From Okapia johnstoni (taxonomy: Eukaryota; Chordata; Mammalia; Artiodactyla; Giraffidae): DNA of 64,000 nt. The stretch is taken from NCBI GenBank assembly GCA_024291935.2, contig CM044317.1:60068730-60132729 (forward strand). The letters run 5' to 3'. The notes under the pieces were generated by a model. That model did no database searches. It had not been told where the DNA came from and was given only the letters and a program-made list of their open reading frames with translations. Positions within the stretch are counted from its first letter, which is position 1. Each line of letters begins with the position of its first letter. The position numbers and the translations under genes were made by a program. Of this stretch, positions 46,197-58,716 are shown one piece after another.

Positions 46197-46430
46197 TACC
46201 ATTAACCAAGAGTCTATGGTATACCAAACACCGATCTTTGCTTCTTATACAAAAGATTTTATTTAGTTTTCTCAACAACCTTATGAGCTGGGCACTATTT
46301 TTATTATATAAGGTAAGAAAGTTCTGGCACAAACTAAGGACTAAAGAGGACCAAAATTACATGGATGTAAGTGACAGAGCTGGGATTTGAAACATAGTTA
46401 CTTCTCAAAGCATGCATTTCCCAATTGTCT
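46197..46430 (-). mobile_element. MIR SINE (antisense)
   Basis: The plus strand has taccattaaccaagagtcta, ttttctcaacaaccttatga, gctgggcactatttttatta, and gtgacagagctgggatttga then aacatagttac. This is the antisense MIR. Confidence 0.8.
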
Positions 46431-47647
46431 CCAAATAGTGTTCTACACACTATGCATACTTCTTCCCTGAGTGCCATGCTTGTTTAAGTTGATTGAGGGA
46501 AATCAAACAACCTCCTGTAAGACAATAGGCTGATAACCTTTACTACCAATGGATTCCCTCCATTTATTGCAGCTCGGGCTCAGAAGGCAGAAGCATTAGT
46601 CATTATTATTGTAAAGACATTGATGCCTGGAGCAGAAGTAACTGCTTTTTGAAGTAAGAATCTTCCATGCATATTCATTACACACATTTACACATTAGTC
46701 TCAGCATAACTCAAGTAAGGACATTCCCCTGCTTGGTGGCCTTTCTTGTAACTTCCCAGGGTTCTTCCCTTAAGGGAAGGAAAGCCTCCAAGCATCAGCT
46801 TTGGAACTGCCATGGCTAATTGTCTAGGAGATTTCTGTATTCAGACAAACACCAGGACTGACATCCTAAAACAGAACATCATAACCTTTGTTGGCTGGAT
46901 CCCCCGGAGATGACTAATGGAGACATGACTAAATACACTCGTTGACTACAAAAGCAAATTAGGGGGAAGAAATGACCGTTGGACAGGAATACCAGCAAAT
47001 CCTCCAGGGCAACCTGCTTTATGACTTGCTAGGAAAGGGCATTGATGCCATTGCTCAAACACTCAAGGATGGTTTAGAAAATCACCTCGTGGTAGTTTTA
47101 TCATGTTGTAAGTGCAGTTTTATCAAGTACACGCAGAAGAATCTCTTTCAGCCTTCTCAGTGTGCTTTTAGTATACAATTTGGTGCCTTCATTAACACTC
47201 TTTCAGATGAAGGCTAACAAATAATAGGCACATGTCTATACTTGTTGTATCCACTGAGATATCTAATTATATTTCTGGTACCCATAAGAAATACACGCTT
47301 ACTGAGGAATGCTATTAGATCTTCAGGGGCCCCCTATGTATTGATAATAGATTATGTTGTTGCTACTGCTTTTTTTTAGCTGAAGCAATTTTCAAACTAT
47401 AAAACAAATACAGAAACTATGTGGATATATTTATATTGAATGTGGCCATTGGATTTTAGTAGAGGAGATTGTCATGTTTATTTTTTTAGGTTGAGAAGTT
47501 AATGAAATAAAATAAAACTCTCATAGTTAAAAGAAACACACTGCAGAAAGGAAGCACATTGCCGCGCATTACTGTCTATGACATTTTACATGGTGGGTGT
47601 AGAAAATTTAAACTAGGGTGTGTTTTGTGGGCAATACAATATTTAAG
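46431..47647. other. Unrecognised stretch
   Basis: About 1.2 kb with no repeat I can name. A plus-strand frame at 46972-47217 (81 codons) has no recognisable family features. Confidence 0.4.
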
Positions 47648-47770
47648 CTTAGTTATCTCATCTGTAAAGTTGAAATAATAACTGTGAAAAATAAATAAGA
47701 GGATATAAATAAAATATCTGGCAGAGTATAAACAATTTAACAGATGCTAAATTAACGTTATCTATTGTGT
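47648..47770 (+). mobile_element. MIR SINE, 3' half
   Basis: The phrase agttatctcatctgtaaagt, aagaggatataaataaaata, tctggcagagtataaacaat, aacagatgctaaattaacgt resembles the 3' half of MIR in sense orientation. Diverged. Confidence 0.5.
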
Positions 47771-48062
47771 TTCTGGATTAACGGGACTCGTTCTAGAAAG
47801 GTGCTATCATTAGTGAATTTCACTAAAATAAATGAACATCAGCGGGAGAAAAATTAATTTACAGTGGCTCTCTGCATTATGAAGGACAAACATATCAAAT
47901 AGGAAAACAACTTGGAGAGAGCCTAGAAACAACTGGAGTAACGTGGTTGTCTGTATCGGAAGCGGTAAATTAAACAGTCTAATGTGGAAAAGAAAATATA
48001 ATAAAAGATGACATGACTAGATTTCAATATATATAATTTTTGTTATATCATTATGTTGTACT

Positions 48063-48273
48063 GACTTCCCTGGTGGCTCAGATTGTAAAGCGTCTGCCTA
48101 CAATGCGGGAGACCCGGGTTCAATCCCTGGGTCAGGAAGATCTCCTGGAGAAGGGAATGGCAACCCACTCCAGTATTCTTGCCTGGAGAATCCCATGGAC
48201 AGAGGAGCCTGGTGGGCTACAGTCTATGGGGTCGCAAAGAGTCGGAGAGACTGAGAGACTTCACTTTCACTTA
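48063..48273 (+). mobile_element. Bov-tA SINE, best preserved
   Basis: Head gacttccctggtggctcaga with A-box region tggctcagattgtaaag and intact B-box-like gggttcaatccc. The body is complete, with ggaagatctcctggagaagg and ctacagtctatggggtcgca, and the tail is gagagacttcactttcactt. It is one of the closest copies to the family consensus, so probably young. It could retain RNA polymerase III promoter boxes. Confidence 0.96.
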
Positions 48274-48704
48274 CGTTGGATTAGCTGATATAAGGAAGGC
48301 TCACTCAGTCTGTACAGCATAAGTGCAACAGAACAGCATAAATATTAAATGACAAAATTAGGGCAAAAATATATCTTGATAGCCACTGTAGTGTGCCCAG
48401 TCTAACAAGATAGAATATAAGTGAATGGACTAGAGGTAGTTATTTTAGGCAAACTTGTTTAGAATGAACTCACTTTAAGTGAAATATCCAGCTGGAATAA
48501 ATACACCATCTTATATTTAAACTCATTGTTTGACATCATTAATAGCAGCATGGATTAATCTGGCATGTCAACTACACTGTATTGGATAACAAATAGCAGA
48601 AGAGCTTAAAAAGGAAAACTGTCCTCCTTATCAATACATCCCAGAGTCGGATGGCTTTCAATCTGATTAATTCTGTGGTTGAATATCATCAAGAAGCAGT
48701 GTTC

Positions 48705-49083
48705 ATGTTGCATATGCACAAAATGAAATTCTACTCAGCAATAAAAAGCAACAAGCAACTGTTTTATGTGATAACATAGGTGAACCTCAAATACATTATG
48801 TGAAGTAAAAAAAATGATAATTTGAAAGCTTTATATTGTATGATTCTGTTTACATGACACTCTGGGGAAAAAAGCTATAACAGAAAAAATTAAGCAGTTA
48901 CCAAGGGCCAAGAGTAGAGGGAGGTGACTAACTAGAAGCAGTCTTGAGAGAACTCTTCAATATGATGAAACTATATCTTGACTATGGTATTATTACATGA
49001 CTATATACATTTGTAAAAATTCATAAGTTTATATATCTGGATGTTTGCTCTGCTTAATTTGTACCCCAATATTTAAAACAAGA
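48705..49083 (+). mobile_element. L1M 3' end
   Basis: Sense L1M: aaattctactcagcaataaa, aggtgaacctcaaatacatt, attgtatgattctgtttaca, ctatatcttgactatggtat, acatgactatatacatttgt, and the A-rich end. A decayed, 5'-truncated old L1. Confidence 0.8.
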
Positions 49084-51789
49084 AAAAAGGATGAGTTTGT
49101 CATCTTCTTGTGTGTCTACCTGTCCTCTGGCTAATTTACCTCATGCTTACAAGAAGGCTGCCTTTTTCTCAGGCATCACAGACAGGTAAGACAATATATA
49201 CTAGAAGATAAACTATTTTTTTTTGTATGGTCTCCTTTTGCTTGTAGGAAATAGTATTGCAGGAAAAAAGTATTCAGAAGCCTCTCTTCCTACACTATAG
49301 ATTTTCAAACACATTTCACAGGCTAGACCTCGGTCACATGTCTACTCCTTAATCCATTCTGGTAAGGAAGACTAATATCATAATTGACATGGGTCCAGGA
49401 TTTAACCATGAGGTTGGAATAGAGACAACTTCCCTAAAGCTAGACACCTGAATACATTAAGAATTCACCTGGTAAAGATAAATCATGCTTGTGGTGAACA
49501 TACAATAGTGAACAATTAAAAATGTCTGAACAATCAGTTAGAAGCCTTCTGATTTTATGCAATGATAAACTTTGACAGAAGTCAACAAGAATGAGAAAAG
49601 ATGGAAACAAATAAACAAACCAAAAAAGCCAAGCTAATACTTGGCTGTACTTGCAAACTTACTTACATAATCTGATACTTGGATCTACCAGTAGATGTAT
49701 TTTTCTGGAATTAGGAATATCATACTTCTGCATGTGATATTCTTGAGGAAAGTTTCTTGATGAGGGATAGATTTAGAAACTATGTTATATAAGAAACTAC
49801 TACAGGAAATAGCATATAGAAGACACAATAGATTCAATTTTTCTGTTGTCAAAGACTAGAGAAAACCCCATATGCAGAAAGTTGAGTACAATGTAAGAAA
49901 AAATTTCAAATGTTAGAGTTATCCAAAGATTTCTCATGGTGGTGAGATGTTCATCACTGTAAATATTCAAGGCTGACCTAGATGATACCTGAATGTAGCA
50001 GGCGAGTATTCTAGCATCAGATGGAGAGCTGGATTGGATATTTTAAGATTCTTTGCAATACTGAGATGATGCTAAATTTTTTTCTTAAACATACAAGGAA
50101 GTATATATGTATGTATAACTGTATGTATAGAAGATACTTAAATAATATGTGTGTGCCTATGACTGAAAAAGAACTTGCTGATTAAAAAACTAGAAGCGAA
50201 TACATAATAAAATAAAAATGTGTTATACAAGGTAGTAAGATTATGAATGAATTAAGGAAATCTGGATGAGATATGGAAAAATTTCAGCTCAGTGTAATAG
50301 TGGGAAGTCTCTGATCTGAGTGGGCACTATTCACAATGAAACTCCAACCAAACCAATTGTCTTTGAAATGTGCCTCTTTTAAGAGAGACTCTATGCTGAC
50401 ACCAGATCTCTGGGCCTATCCTGATGCTCATCCAAATCCCAGAATTTTGAAGTCCTCTCTATTTATGTATTTTTAGAAAAATACAAACTTCACGGCATTC
50501 ACTGAGATTTAGATTTTTGTGAATTCTTATAGATTGCAGGAAAGCTTATCCATAAAAGGGAGAAAGTAAAATGCTTGAGAAATGTTTCCTCTGTGATTGT
50601 GCATAGTGTTGATTCCTCATGGAAATATTACTATTGCTATTATTATTATTTCACTAGTTCAGTCTCTTATTTGTTTACCAGTTAGAGGAAACTGGAAGGT
50701 CAAGTTTAGAAATAATAGTAACTACCATGGACAGAGCCAAACGAAGCGCTTTACATCTCATAAATTACTACTTTCTTGCTAATCATGGAAAAATGATGCT
50801 AACTTGAAATAACTCAAATGTACCAGGTAAATTAAAGCAATTTCCTAGCAACACCTACGTGGAAACACAGTCTAACCTAAAGTTTATAGTATAAAGGATC
50901 ATACAATAACTTAGGTATGCTGAGGCTATTTTGAACTGTCTACAAAACTCAACATTAAATAGCAAAGAACTTGTGTGTAAATCTGTTTTCACAGTCTAGT
51001 TTTAACTTTTAAACTTTACCTCACATTAAGTGAATTTTGTTTTCAAGCTATTTAAAAGCATCCCTTATATACAACTTTAGAAATGCATGTAAATTGAGAG
51101 GCTTACTGGATGGATGAGTTGTACCAGGAAAACAGAAAAAAGAGTAGCAGCAAAACCTTAATTAGGGGAGACTTGTAAGAACTCAGATGCAAGAAAATTA
51201 ACAATAACTGGAAAACAGAAAAGAGGCACCATAAACTGGTTACATTTTGTTAATTTCAGATGTACACGCGGTACCCACATTCTACAAAGCTTTATGTTAT
51301 GTACTTCATGGTCTCAGGATGATGTATAAAACCATTTCATTTCCTGCCCCAGGGAGTTCAAGAGGCATAAAAAGAAAATGTATCCATTTCAGAGTGGATT
51401 TTCACTAACTTTAATGCTAAGTTAAATTATTTTCCACTTGTTATGAAATTCTTACATTTTTTTTTAAAGGATAACCTTTTCAGAAAGAGGTTACATCTCT
51501 TTCTGGAATCTAAACAAGGATGGGCCAGCAGACTGTTGTCACTAGTATTGCCTACCAGATTAAGGCCTTCTTTACGTTATTGGTCAGGTTAAATGCTTCA
51601 ATTAGTTTGTTTCTAAAAGTAGGAAACTGATTATTTATTCAGTCACTAAAACTGAAGGCTTTTGTAACAGTTCTAGTGCAGGTGTGTAGAATGGTTTAGG
51701 AAACTTAAATGATAAACGCTAGTCAATTGCAATAGTTCTATACATTTAACCAATCTAATTTCTCACACAATACCCCCAACATGAAAGAG
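49084..51789. other. Long unrecognised stretch
   Basis: About 2.7 kb of AT-rich DNA with no repeat I can name and no credible coding region. It is one of the largest repeat-poor stretches. Confidence 0.45.
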
Positions 51790-52020
51790 CCTCCATATCT
51801 TCTCTGCTCAAGACATGCTTTTCACGTCTGTGCTTTTGTTTATTCTGCTCCTCGAACCTGAAATTTTATCTCCCTTCTCTCAACATGTATTCAAATCCAG
51901 TTTAATCTTCAGAGCCAAATAAAACCCCTGCCTCCTACACTGGGACATACTGCATCAAACCCCCTGGGTGCTTCTCTCTCACCCTCTGTTACTTTAAGCT
52001 TATCTGAGAGTAGTGTCCGA
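51790..52020 (+). mobile_element. L2-like LINE fragment
   Basis: The phrase ctgtgcttttgtttattctg, ctcctcgaacctgaaatttt and the caaatccagtttaatcttca segment resembles the L2 3' ORF end (the region ending before the 3' UTR). It is short and diverged. Confidence 0.45.
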
Positions 52021-52040
52021 TGCTACTGTTTTGTTTTCTT

Positions 52041-52234
52041 CAGTTCAATGGTTATCAACCTTGTCTGCACATTAGATTCATTAGAGATGCTTTAAAAAAT
52101 AAAAGCAATACTTAGGACCCATCCCCAGGAAAATGAAATCAGAATCTCTGAGGATAAAACTTGGGCACTGCTATTTTTTAAAAAAATCTTTCCAGGTGAT
52201 TTTGATGTGTACTGAACACCGAGAACTGACTGTT
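52041..52234 (+). mobile_element. MER5A-like hAT-Charlie MITE
   Basis: Landmarks are cagttcaatggttatcaacc, ttgtctgcacattagattca, ttaggacccatccccaggaa, atcagaatctctgaggataa, ttccaggtgattttgatgtg, and the terminal gagaactgactg. Both ends approximate the inverted terminal repeats of MER5A. It is a non-autonomous, long-dead DNA transposon. Confidence 0.85.
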
Positions 52235-54999
52235 TTAGAACAGGTTTAACCTAAAGCAGCTAGGTGCCCGTTAAGGGCTGTAATTTAAGACTTTATTTTT
52301 TGTTTATTTTTATGCCACACTTGTGACACAGATCATGTATAACATATTTTGGATTCATAAATTCAGATGTCAAAGCTCAATCAGGCCCTGAATGGTGAAT
52401 TGGTTTCACTTTACACTCAGTCTCTAATCAGTTGATAGTTACTTCTTGCAAACGAAGTTGAGAAAGATTCTGAGGACTCTCTGGGTTCAGAGAGAAAAGG
52501 TGCAACCATTCAAGCTTACTGTCTACGTGGGTGGAGAAGCAGGGTAGACTCAGCATGCATGCAAATATTTTTTTTTTGTCCCTGAGTAGAAGATATCCCT
52601 TATAATATGGAAAAATAAACTGGGATCTACATGGATTAAACTTGCCCCAAGGAGCCCCATATATTAGGAAAAACTGAAATCGCATTTAAATCCAATCTCC
52701 AGCCTCCCCAAAGAATGGATTATTTAGAGTTCACCAGGCTTAGATATAAACTCCTTTGTATTCTAGCCCATCCCTAGTTGCCCTCTGCACTCTGGTATTC
52801 TTGGCATCTCAATTCTCAGTACTTCTGAGAAACTCTTCGTTTCCTCCACATGTTCACAGCACATAGAACATCCACAAACAAAACACAGTGCTTGACCAAT
52901 AAACAGTTCTTCTCTCTTATGTTTACAGATTTCAAGGATGCTATTGACACAGATAAAGCCTAAATTAAAAAGATCTCAGAAGACTAGAATGATACATCTT
53001 TTGTTCATAATTTGTAAACTTAAGTATACATCAACAGGATTCAAAGAATATGTATCTTTACTGTCAGTATGATTAATAAAATAATGTACCAAAAAATAAA
53101 AATAAAAGGTCTCAGAATGAAATGAATGCTGAATAATCCAAGATGGCTCTACCATAAGAATTCACCTTGATGCTTTGGAAATGTTATGAGAGGTGCTAAA
53201 TGTCCTGCAAGAACACTGGCTCCACCTACCATCTTGTCACCTTTTCTCTCTCAGTCTCCCACTCAAACCCATGCGGTGTACTCAGGCATGCAAACACATG
53301 CCACAAACCTTTAGAATTTCTATTTTCATTTTGCAGAGTTACAGTAACCAGGAGAAGTAACAGAAACTAACACTTTAAAACCCAACATATAACAGAAAAA
53401 AAAATCTATATGAACTCCAATTTATATGAATAGTAAAGCAATTTTTTATCAGTGTCTGGTTCAATATGAATTAGATTACATTAGTGACTGCCCTCCACCC
53501 AACCCAAATCCCTCATTTTCAGTGTCCTTAATTTCAGCTGTCTTTGATGGTACTGAATGGAAAAGTCCCCTTGTCGCCAGTGGTTAAGAGTTATTATTAA
53601 CAAGATTACTAAGGAAAAACTTACTTGCCTGAGCTTTGGCTCCTAAGGAATGCACTTTGGAGATGGTAAGATTTTCAGTTTAGTTTTCCAGTCCTGTTGT
53701 CTTCAGAAAAGTTCCCTGAAAAAAATAAGTTAATTGTTGTTCTCATTTTCTAGAAATTATTGAAAACGGAAATGCCAAATCATAGATGAGTTGTTTTATA
53801 AAAGCATATTTACATTTTAAGAAATAAAAGTTCAAAACAGAATATGACTTCTCTAAATTTCTGTTCTGTCAGATATTTTGTGTTATCTTCAATATGACTT
53901 GGCAGATAACAATTTCCCCTATGTGAAAACAGCTGTCCTGTAAATTGAAAATGATGTCTAAGAATTCTTTTCAAAACAAAATCAGATTAATAGTGTCTGG
54001 AATTTCTCCAAGTTTTACATATCTCTAATAAATTTTTGCCAGACTAATTTCATAGCAAATATTTCAAATTTTTTAAAAGTGAAATAAATTTTAAAAAGTC
54101 TGTAAGCCCAAATAATGCTTGAATGGGTGAAAGTCAATTGCACCATGACAATTCTGCATTTTTGTTGAAGGGGGAATTTTCTGTTCCCATAACCACAAAA
54201 TCTCTAATTCCATGAGCCAGTTAGAGATTTTGTGAGGTAGTAATGCTCTGAAGGGGAAATGCCATTCCACTGACCACAGAGCTGGAGGGAGTAGGTAATG
54301 GGCTGTATAAACAGCATAAGATAATAAGCATGCACAGTAAGGTAATGTGAAATGGAAATAAAATGTAATCATAACAACTTTGATCTTCATGCTTTGAATT
54401 TACTGAGTTGTTTTCCTCTGTGGCTGTCTGTGTGCAGAGAATGGCTTAAACTTCCCACTATAGACACCTACTCAAACAAATGTTGCTTTCATCAAGCCAG
54501 CTTCACAAAGGTATGACTTATTTTGATGGACTTCAGGAAAGTTTTCAAGTAGGTTTCTTCCACACCAACTAGTCAATTTATCCTTTAAAGGATACAAACA
54601 CACACACATTTTTCATAATCAAATGTCTCAAAAATTTTAATAATTTATGTGTGCAAGGGATGACAAAATATACAAAAGGATAAAAATGTATGAAGCATGA
54701 TAAAGACAACAGCACTTGCTATTTAGATTGTATACCAGTTTCTTTTGTCTTCCTTGATCTACGGGGAACATAAAATTTTTAAAACTCCTGCAGCATTTAT
54801 GTCTGCCCAAGAAACTTATCACTTATTGCCTTAATCATAAATCTTATATATGTATGTGTGTGTCTATACACACATACACACACACCATACATTAGTCAAT
54901 TAGTTAATTAATTATCATTTTACTAAATAGTTACTGCTTTTCCTAAGGGCAGAGGTAAAGCTGACTCTTGTTACAGTCAGTCTAATACTTGTATCTAAG
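52235..54999. other. Long unrecognised stretch
   Basis: About 2.8 kb with no repeat I can name apart from the CA/TG-rich imperfect palindrome at 54844-54886. Open frames on the minus strand (52428-52685 and 54091-54390) have no recognisable family features. Confidence 0.4.
54844..54886. repeat. TG/CA imperfect palindrome
   Basis: The sequence tatatatgtatgtgtgtgtc is followed by tatacacacatacacacaca. The left TG-rich half is nearly the reverse complement of the right CA-rich half around a short centre, so the strand can fold into a hairpin. Confidence 0.8.
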
Positions 55000-55205
55000 G
55001 AAACAAATACTGGAGACAGACTGGTTTTGCAACTTACTGACTATATAGCAATATTACTGAGTCTTAGTTTTCTTACCTATAATACAAAGAGAACACAACT
55101 TACCTCACAGATTAAATAACATAAATATATAAATCTAGTATTATATAATATATGCATAGAGCTTGATTATTAGTAACTATGAAGCTGATCATTATCATTA
55201 ATCCT
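55000..55205 (+). mobile_element. MIR SINE
   Basis: The phrase ggttttgcaacttactgact, gagtcttagttttcttacct, ataatacaaagagaacacaa and cttacctcacagattaaata follows the MIR core in sense orientation. Diverged. Confidence 0.65.
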
Positions 55206-55556
55206 AATACATAAAAGAGAAAAATGGATAAGATATTTTAAATTAGTTGATGTATAACTTAGGGTCCTAACAGGAAATCAGTAGTACACTCAATTTGGAA
55301 TAATTTGAGAAGGATTCACTTGCCAAAAGACTGAGAACAAAGGTATGGGAGGAGAACTCAAGAATAAAGCAGAAACTTGGAGTAATAAGGAGAAGAGTAG
55401 GTTCCTGAAGCCAGGGCAGGCCTGAGTCCTGTGCTGTGCCTCCCATTTCCCATTCTCTGTCTCCATTTTTCCATATAATGCACTGTTTTTCATTTCGAAT
55501 TTTTAAGCCATATAATTCTCCATCTGTTCTTTCCATGTTCCCCAATTAATGAAAAA

Positions 55557-55768
55557 AGTGTGAAAGTGTTAGCCTCTAAGTGGTGTCGACTCTTTGCAAC
55601 CCCATGGACAGTAGCCCACACCAGGCTCCTCTGTCCATGGGATTCTCCAGGCAAGAATACTGGAGTGGGTCGCCATTCCCTTCTCCAGGGGATCTTCCTG
55701 ACCCAGGGATCAAGCCCTGGTCTCCTGCATTGGCAGGTGGGTTCTTTACCACTGTACCACTTGGGAAT
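55557..55768 (-). mobile_element. Bov-tA SINE, full length
   Basis: The reverse complement begins ttcccaagtggtacagtggt (mutated head) and covers the body and the tail gagtcgacaccacttagag. All parts are present. Confidence 0.93.
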
Positions 55769-56714
55769 TAGCTTTTCTGATAAGACAATTTTCATTTTGA
55801 TTACTGTTGCTTCAAGTCTCAAGTCTCTGAACAGAAACATTGTCTCTTTCTTTGTTCAACATGGAATGAGTGGCCATGATTCCTTGACTAGGAATTTTTC
55901 TGCAGAACACAACCACCACCCCTTATCACTCCTTGTCATCAGTAGAAATTGCATGCTTTCTGAAATCACAGTTTCTGATATTCCATTCTGACCACAACCT
56001 CCTGTGCATCTAGTTTTCTTACTCAAGTGGTTACTTCCCTAGTTATTATTATATCAGCCCTGTCCCTTGAATATACATAAACAATAAATGAGAAGTTTGT
56101 AAATGCACTTTAAATTCAGTTTAAAAAAAAGTATTTTTCTTGGAAATTTAGGAAATATAAATGAAAAAAGATAAAACCAAGATGAACGGTTGTTTCACTG
56201 TCATTACATGGACCTCTCCTAGACTTTCCACAAGTTTCTGTTTTGCATTTTCCAGAGCTTTGTTACAGTTTTTTTCTTTAAGGGAGTCAGGGTTAGTTTC
56301 TTGGTTTCCAACCAAAAAAAGGAACAGATTTATATCAGCACTTTAACTCTTATTCCAAAATCTCAAATGTATTGACTGTATCATTTTTCTCTTTTCCATT
56401 AGTTTCCTCTTTCACTCTCCCTTCTTTTCCAACTTGGATTCCATAGTCCATTTATAACCTCTGTCCAGTAAATATTCTCATCACCTCCTAAATTTTCTCT
56501 TCTTTTGATTATTTCCCTCATGCCTTACTTGTACACGGAGCTACTGTTCCCCTAAATGCTTTGACCCAAGAACTCAGTTCTCTGTATTACAGCTAAGTTA
56601 GGCTGAAAATACAAAATAGATTACAAAATACTAAAGAGAAAAAAATGTCCAAAAGAATAAATAGAAAGAATATGAAAAGTGCAAGCAGTCCAATTTGTAA
56701 AATATAGGTGTCTA
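55769..56714. other. Unrecognised stretch
   Basis: No repeat or gene recognised. Confidence 0.4.
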
Positions 56715-57250
56715 AGATCGTCACTTTAACTCCTTGTGGAGTATACAGCCTCTACATTAACCCACCTCTTGCCAGACTGCTTCTACTGCAGCTCCAAAGG
56801 GCTGACTTGCCTTACCATCTTACTCGGGAACTCTCATTTCTCAGATCTCTATCCCAGGTGCCCACACCCTGGGCCTCCACATTCAGAGGGACCTGCTCTG
56901 ATCTTCTGCCAATCGCCTCTTTGTGTGGTGTTTGGCATCTGATGGTCCAAGAAAACCTGCTCATCCAGAGACTATACCCTCCTGCCACCATTTATCAACC
57001 ATACTCCAGAAGCAAGGACCTGTGGCTTGAGTGCCTCCTGCCTGCCTGCAGAGGCCTTGCAGGCCCCTCCCGTAGCTCCGCCCTCTGAGGGCCGACCATA
57101 TGCCAGACTCTATGCTCCTCCAGGCCTGAAGGATGGCTCCAGGGCTGTTTATAGGGGTGTGGACAAAGCTTGGACATGCAGGCAGGAGTGTCCCATGTAT
57201 TTGCAGAAAGAGCTCTTGACATACAGACAGACTAGGCTGAACAAGAAGTA
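56715..57250. other. GC-rich segment with an open frame, unidentified
   Basis: This block of about 500 bases is clearly richer in G and C than its surroundings and has abrupt edges (AT-rich sequence resumes at about 57252). A plus-strand frame of 126 codons (56708-57088) overlaps most of it. Its translation is Leu/Ser/Pro-rich and I cannot match it to a family. There is no good start context, and splice sites or a polyadenylation signal are not obvious. It may be a processed pseudogene fragment, a piece of an unrecognised endogenous retrovirus, or an exon. I cannot tell which. Confidence 0.35.
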
Positions 57251-58499
57251 GGAAAACTTTAATAAGAAGAGTTGAATTCTCTTTATTACGATTATGTATA
57301 AAATGAATATTTTAAATTAAAAAGAAATAATCATTAAATGCTAGATATCATGGGAAAATAGAAAAGTTTAAACTTAAATATAAAACAATATGGATATGAC
57401 CTTTACTTATGACCTTTATTTATTTATGAAGTCATCTACACATTCAAAATTAAATGAGGCTTTGCCCCCACTTTGTAGACTCTATATACAGAGTTTCACG
57501 GATGTAAGGAAGTGACCCACATTCTAGTTGGGTAGTTAGGAGAGTAGAAATCCACATACAGATGTTGGGATGTTTTCCAAAAAAAAAAAAAAAAAAGCCA
57601 TTTGATTTTTTTCCTAGTACTGAAGAAGGATGAGCACAAATATTAAAAGGCAAAGATAAACAGGTCTTGCTGAGTCATCCAAGACTGACTCCATTTAGGT
57701 CAATGTCATATGATATATCAGTGTGGTTTTAATCATATTGTTTTCTGGTTAGCATTATGGGTGTGTCTCATTCCAATTTCAATTATTTCATGTAATTTTC
57801 AACCGCCTGTACTGCAATGAGCCAGACTCTCAGTATTAAATCAATCAGAACTCCACCTAATTTCAGTGGGAATATTTTATAAGGATAAACTGGATTTATA
57901 CCTAATATCTTGGAAGGAAACAACAATCTGTGGATTAAAACACAGCTTTTGTATACAGAACAAATGTCCTTTGTTTTGCCACATAATTGGTAAAAGAACT
58001 ATTGTTAGGTAAATGATACATAGGAATTTACCTACTTAAATCAACAGAAGGTATTTTCATTACTTCATACAACTACAACAGCAAATAAAAATGCCTGGCT
58101 AAAATAAACACTGAGTGAAATAATCATGCAAAATAATGTAGCTGAGTCAAAAAATGCTTAACTATTCTGAAGATCCCATATCATTGTATATTTTCCAAAG
58201 TGTTACTTTTGTGTAAAATTTCATTAGACTTTTTCACAAAAGGGAATTTGACTAGAGTAAGGTAGAGAGAGAGAGGTTAGTTTTAGAAAATCTGCAGTTT
58301 GTCTTCAAGCTCTTGATTAAACTACAACATTTTAAGTAATCCTTACTTTTAAAGTGTATTTAATTTGAAGAGATAAGGGCATGCTGCTAACATACATGTA
58401 AGGCACAATGCTTGGGAGGATTCTACCGTCTCTACTCTCTACAGTATCTGAGTGGCTACACGGCTCATCCAAACATTAAATAAAGAGGCCACACATCAG
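57251..58499. other. Unrecognised AT-rich stretch
   Basis: About 1.2 kb. It contains an A-run at 57579-57596, possibly an orphan retroposon tail. Nothing else recognised. Confidence 0.4.
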
Positions 58500-58716
58500 T
58501 GGCCTTCCTAGGTGGCACTCATGGCAAAGAATCTGCTGGCCAATGCCGGAGACTCAAGAGACCTAGGTTTGACCTCTGGGTCAGCAAGATCCCCTGGAAT
58601 AGAAAACGGCACTCCACTCCAGAATTCTTGCCTGGAAAATTCCATGGGCAGGGGAGATGGGCGGACTCCTCTCCACGGGGCTGCAGAGTTGGACACAAGT
58701 GAGCATACACACGTCA
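58500..58716 (+). mobile_element. Bov-tA SINE, diverged
   Basis: Head ggccttcctaggtggcactc, B box aggtttgacctctgg, body gcaagatcccctggaataga and tail cagagttggacacaagtgag. All segments are present, with more substitutions than most copies. Confidence 0.9.

Noticed and set aside
48063..48140. tRNA gene at SINE heads
   Set aside because: The tRNA-Glu-like A and B boxes belong to Bov-tA SINEs. The anticodon arm and acceptor pairing of a real tRNA are not maintained.
56708..57088. 126-codon frame as a confirmed gene
   Set aside because: The GC-rich island is worth checking, but the frame has no recognisable family, start context or splice signals, so I do not call it a CDS.
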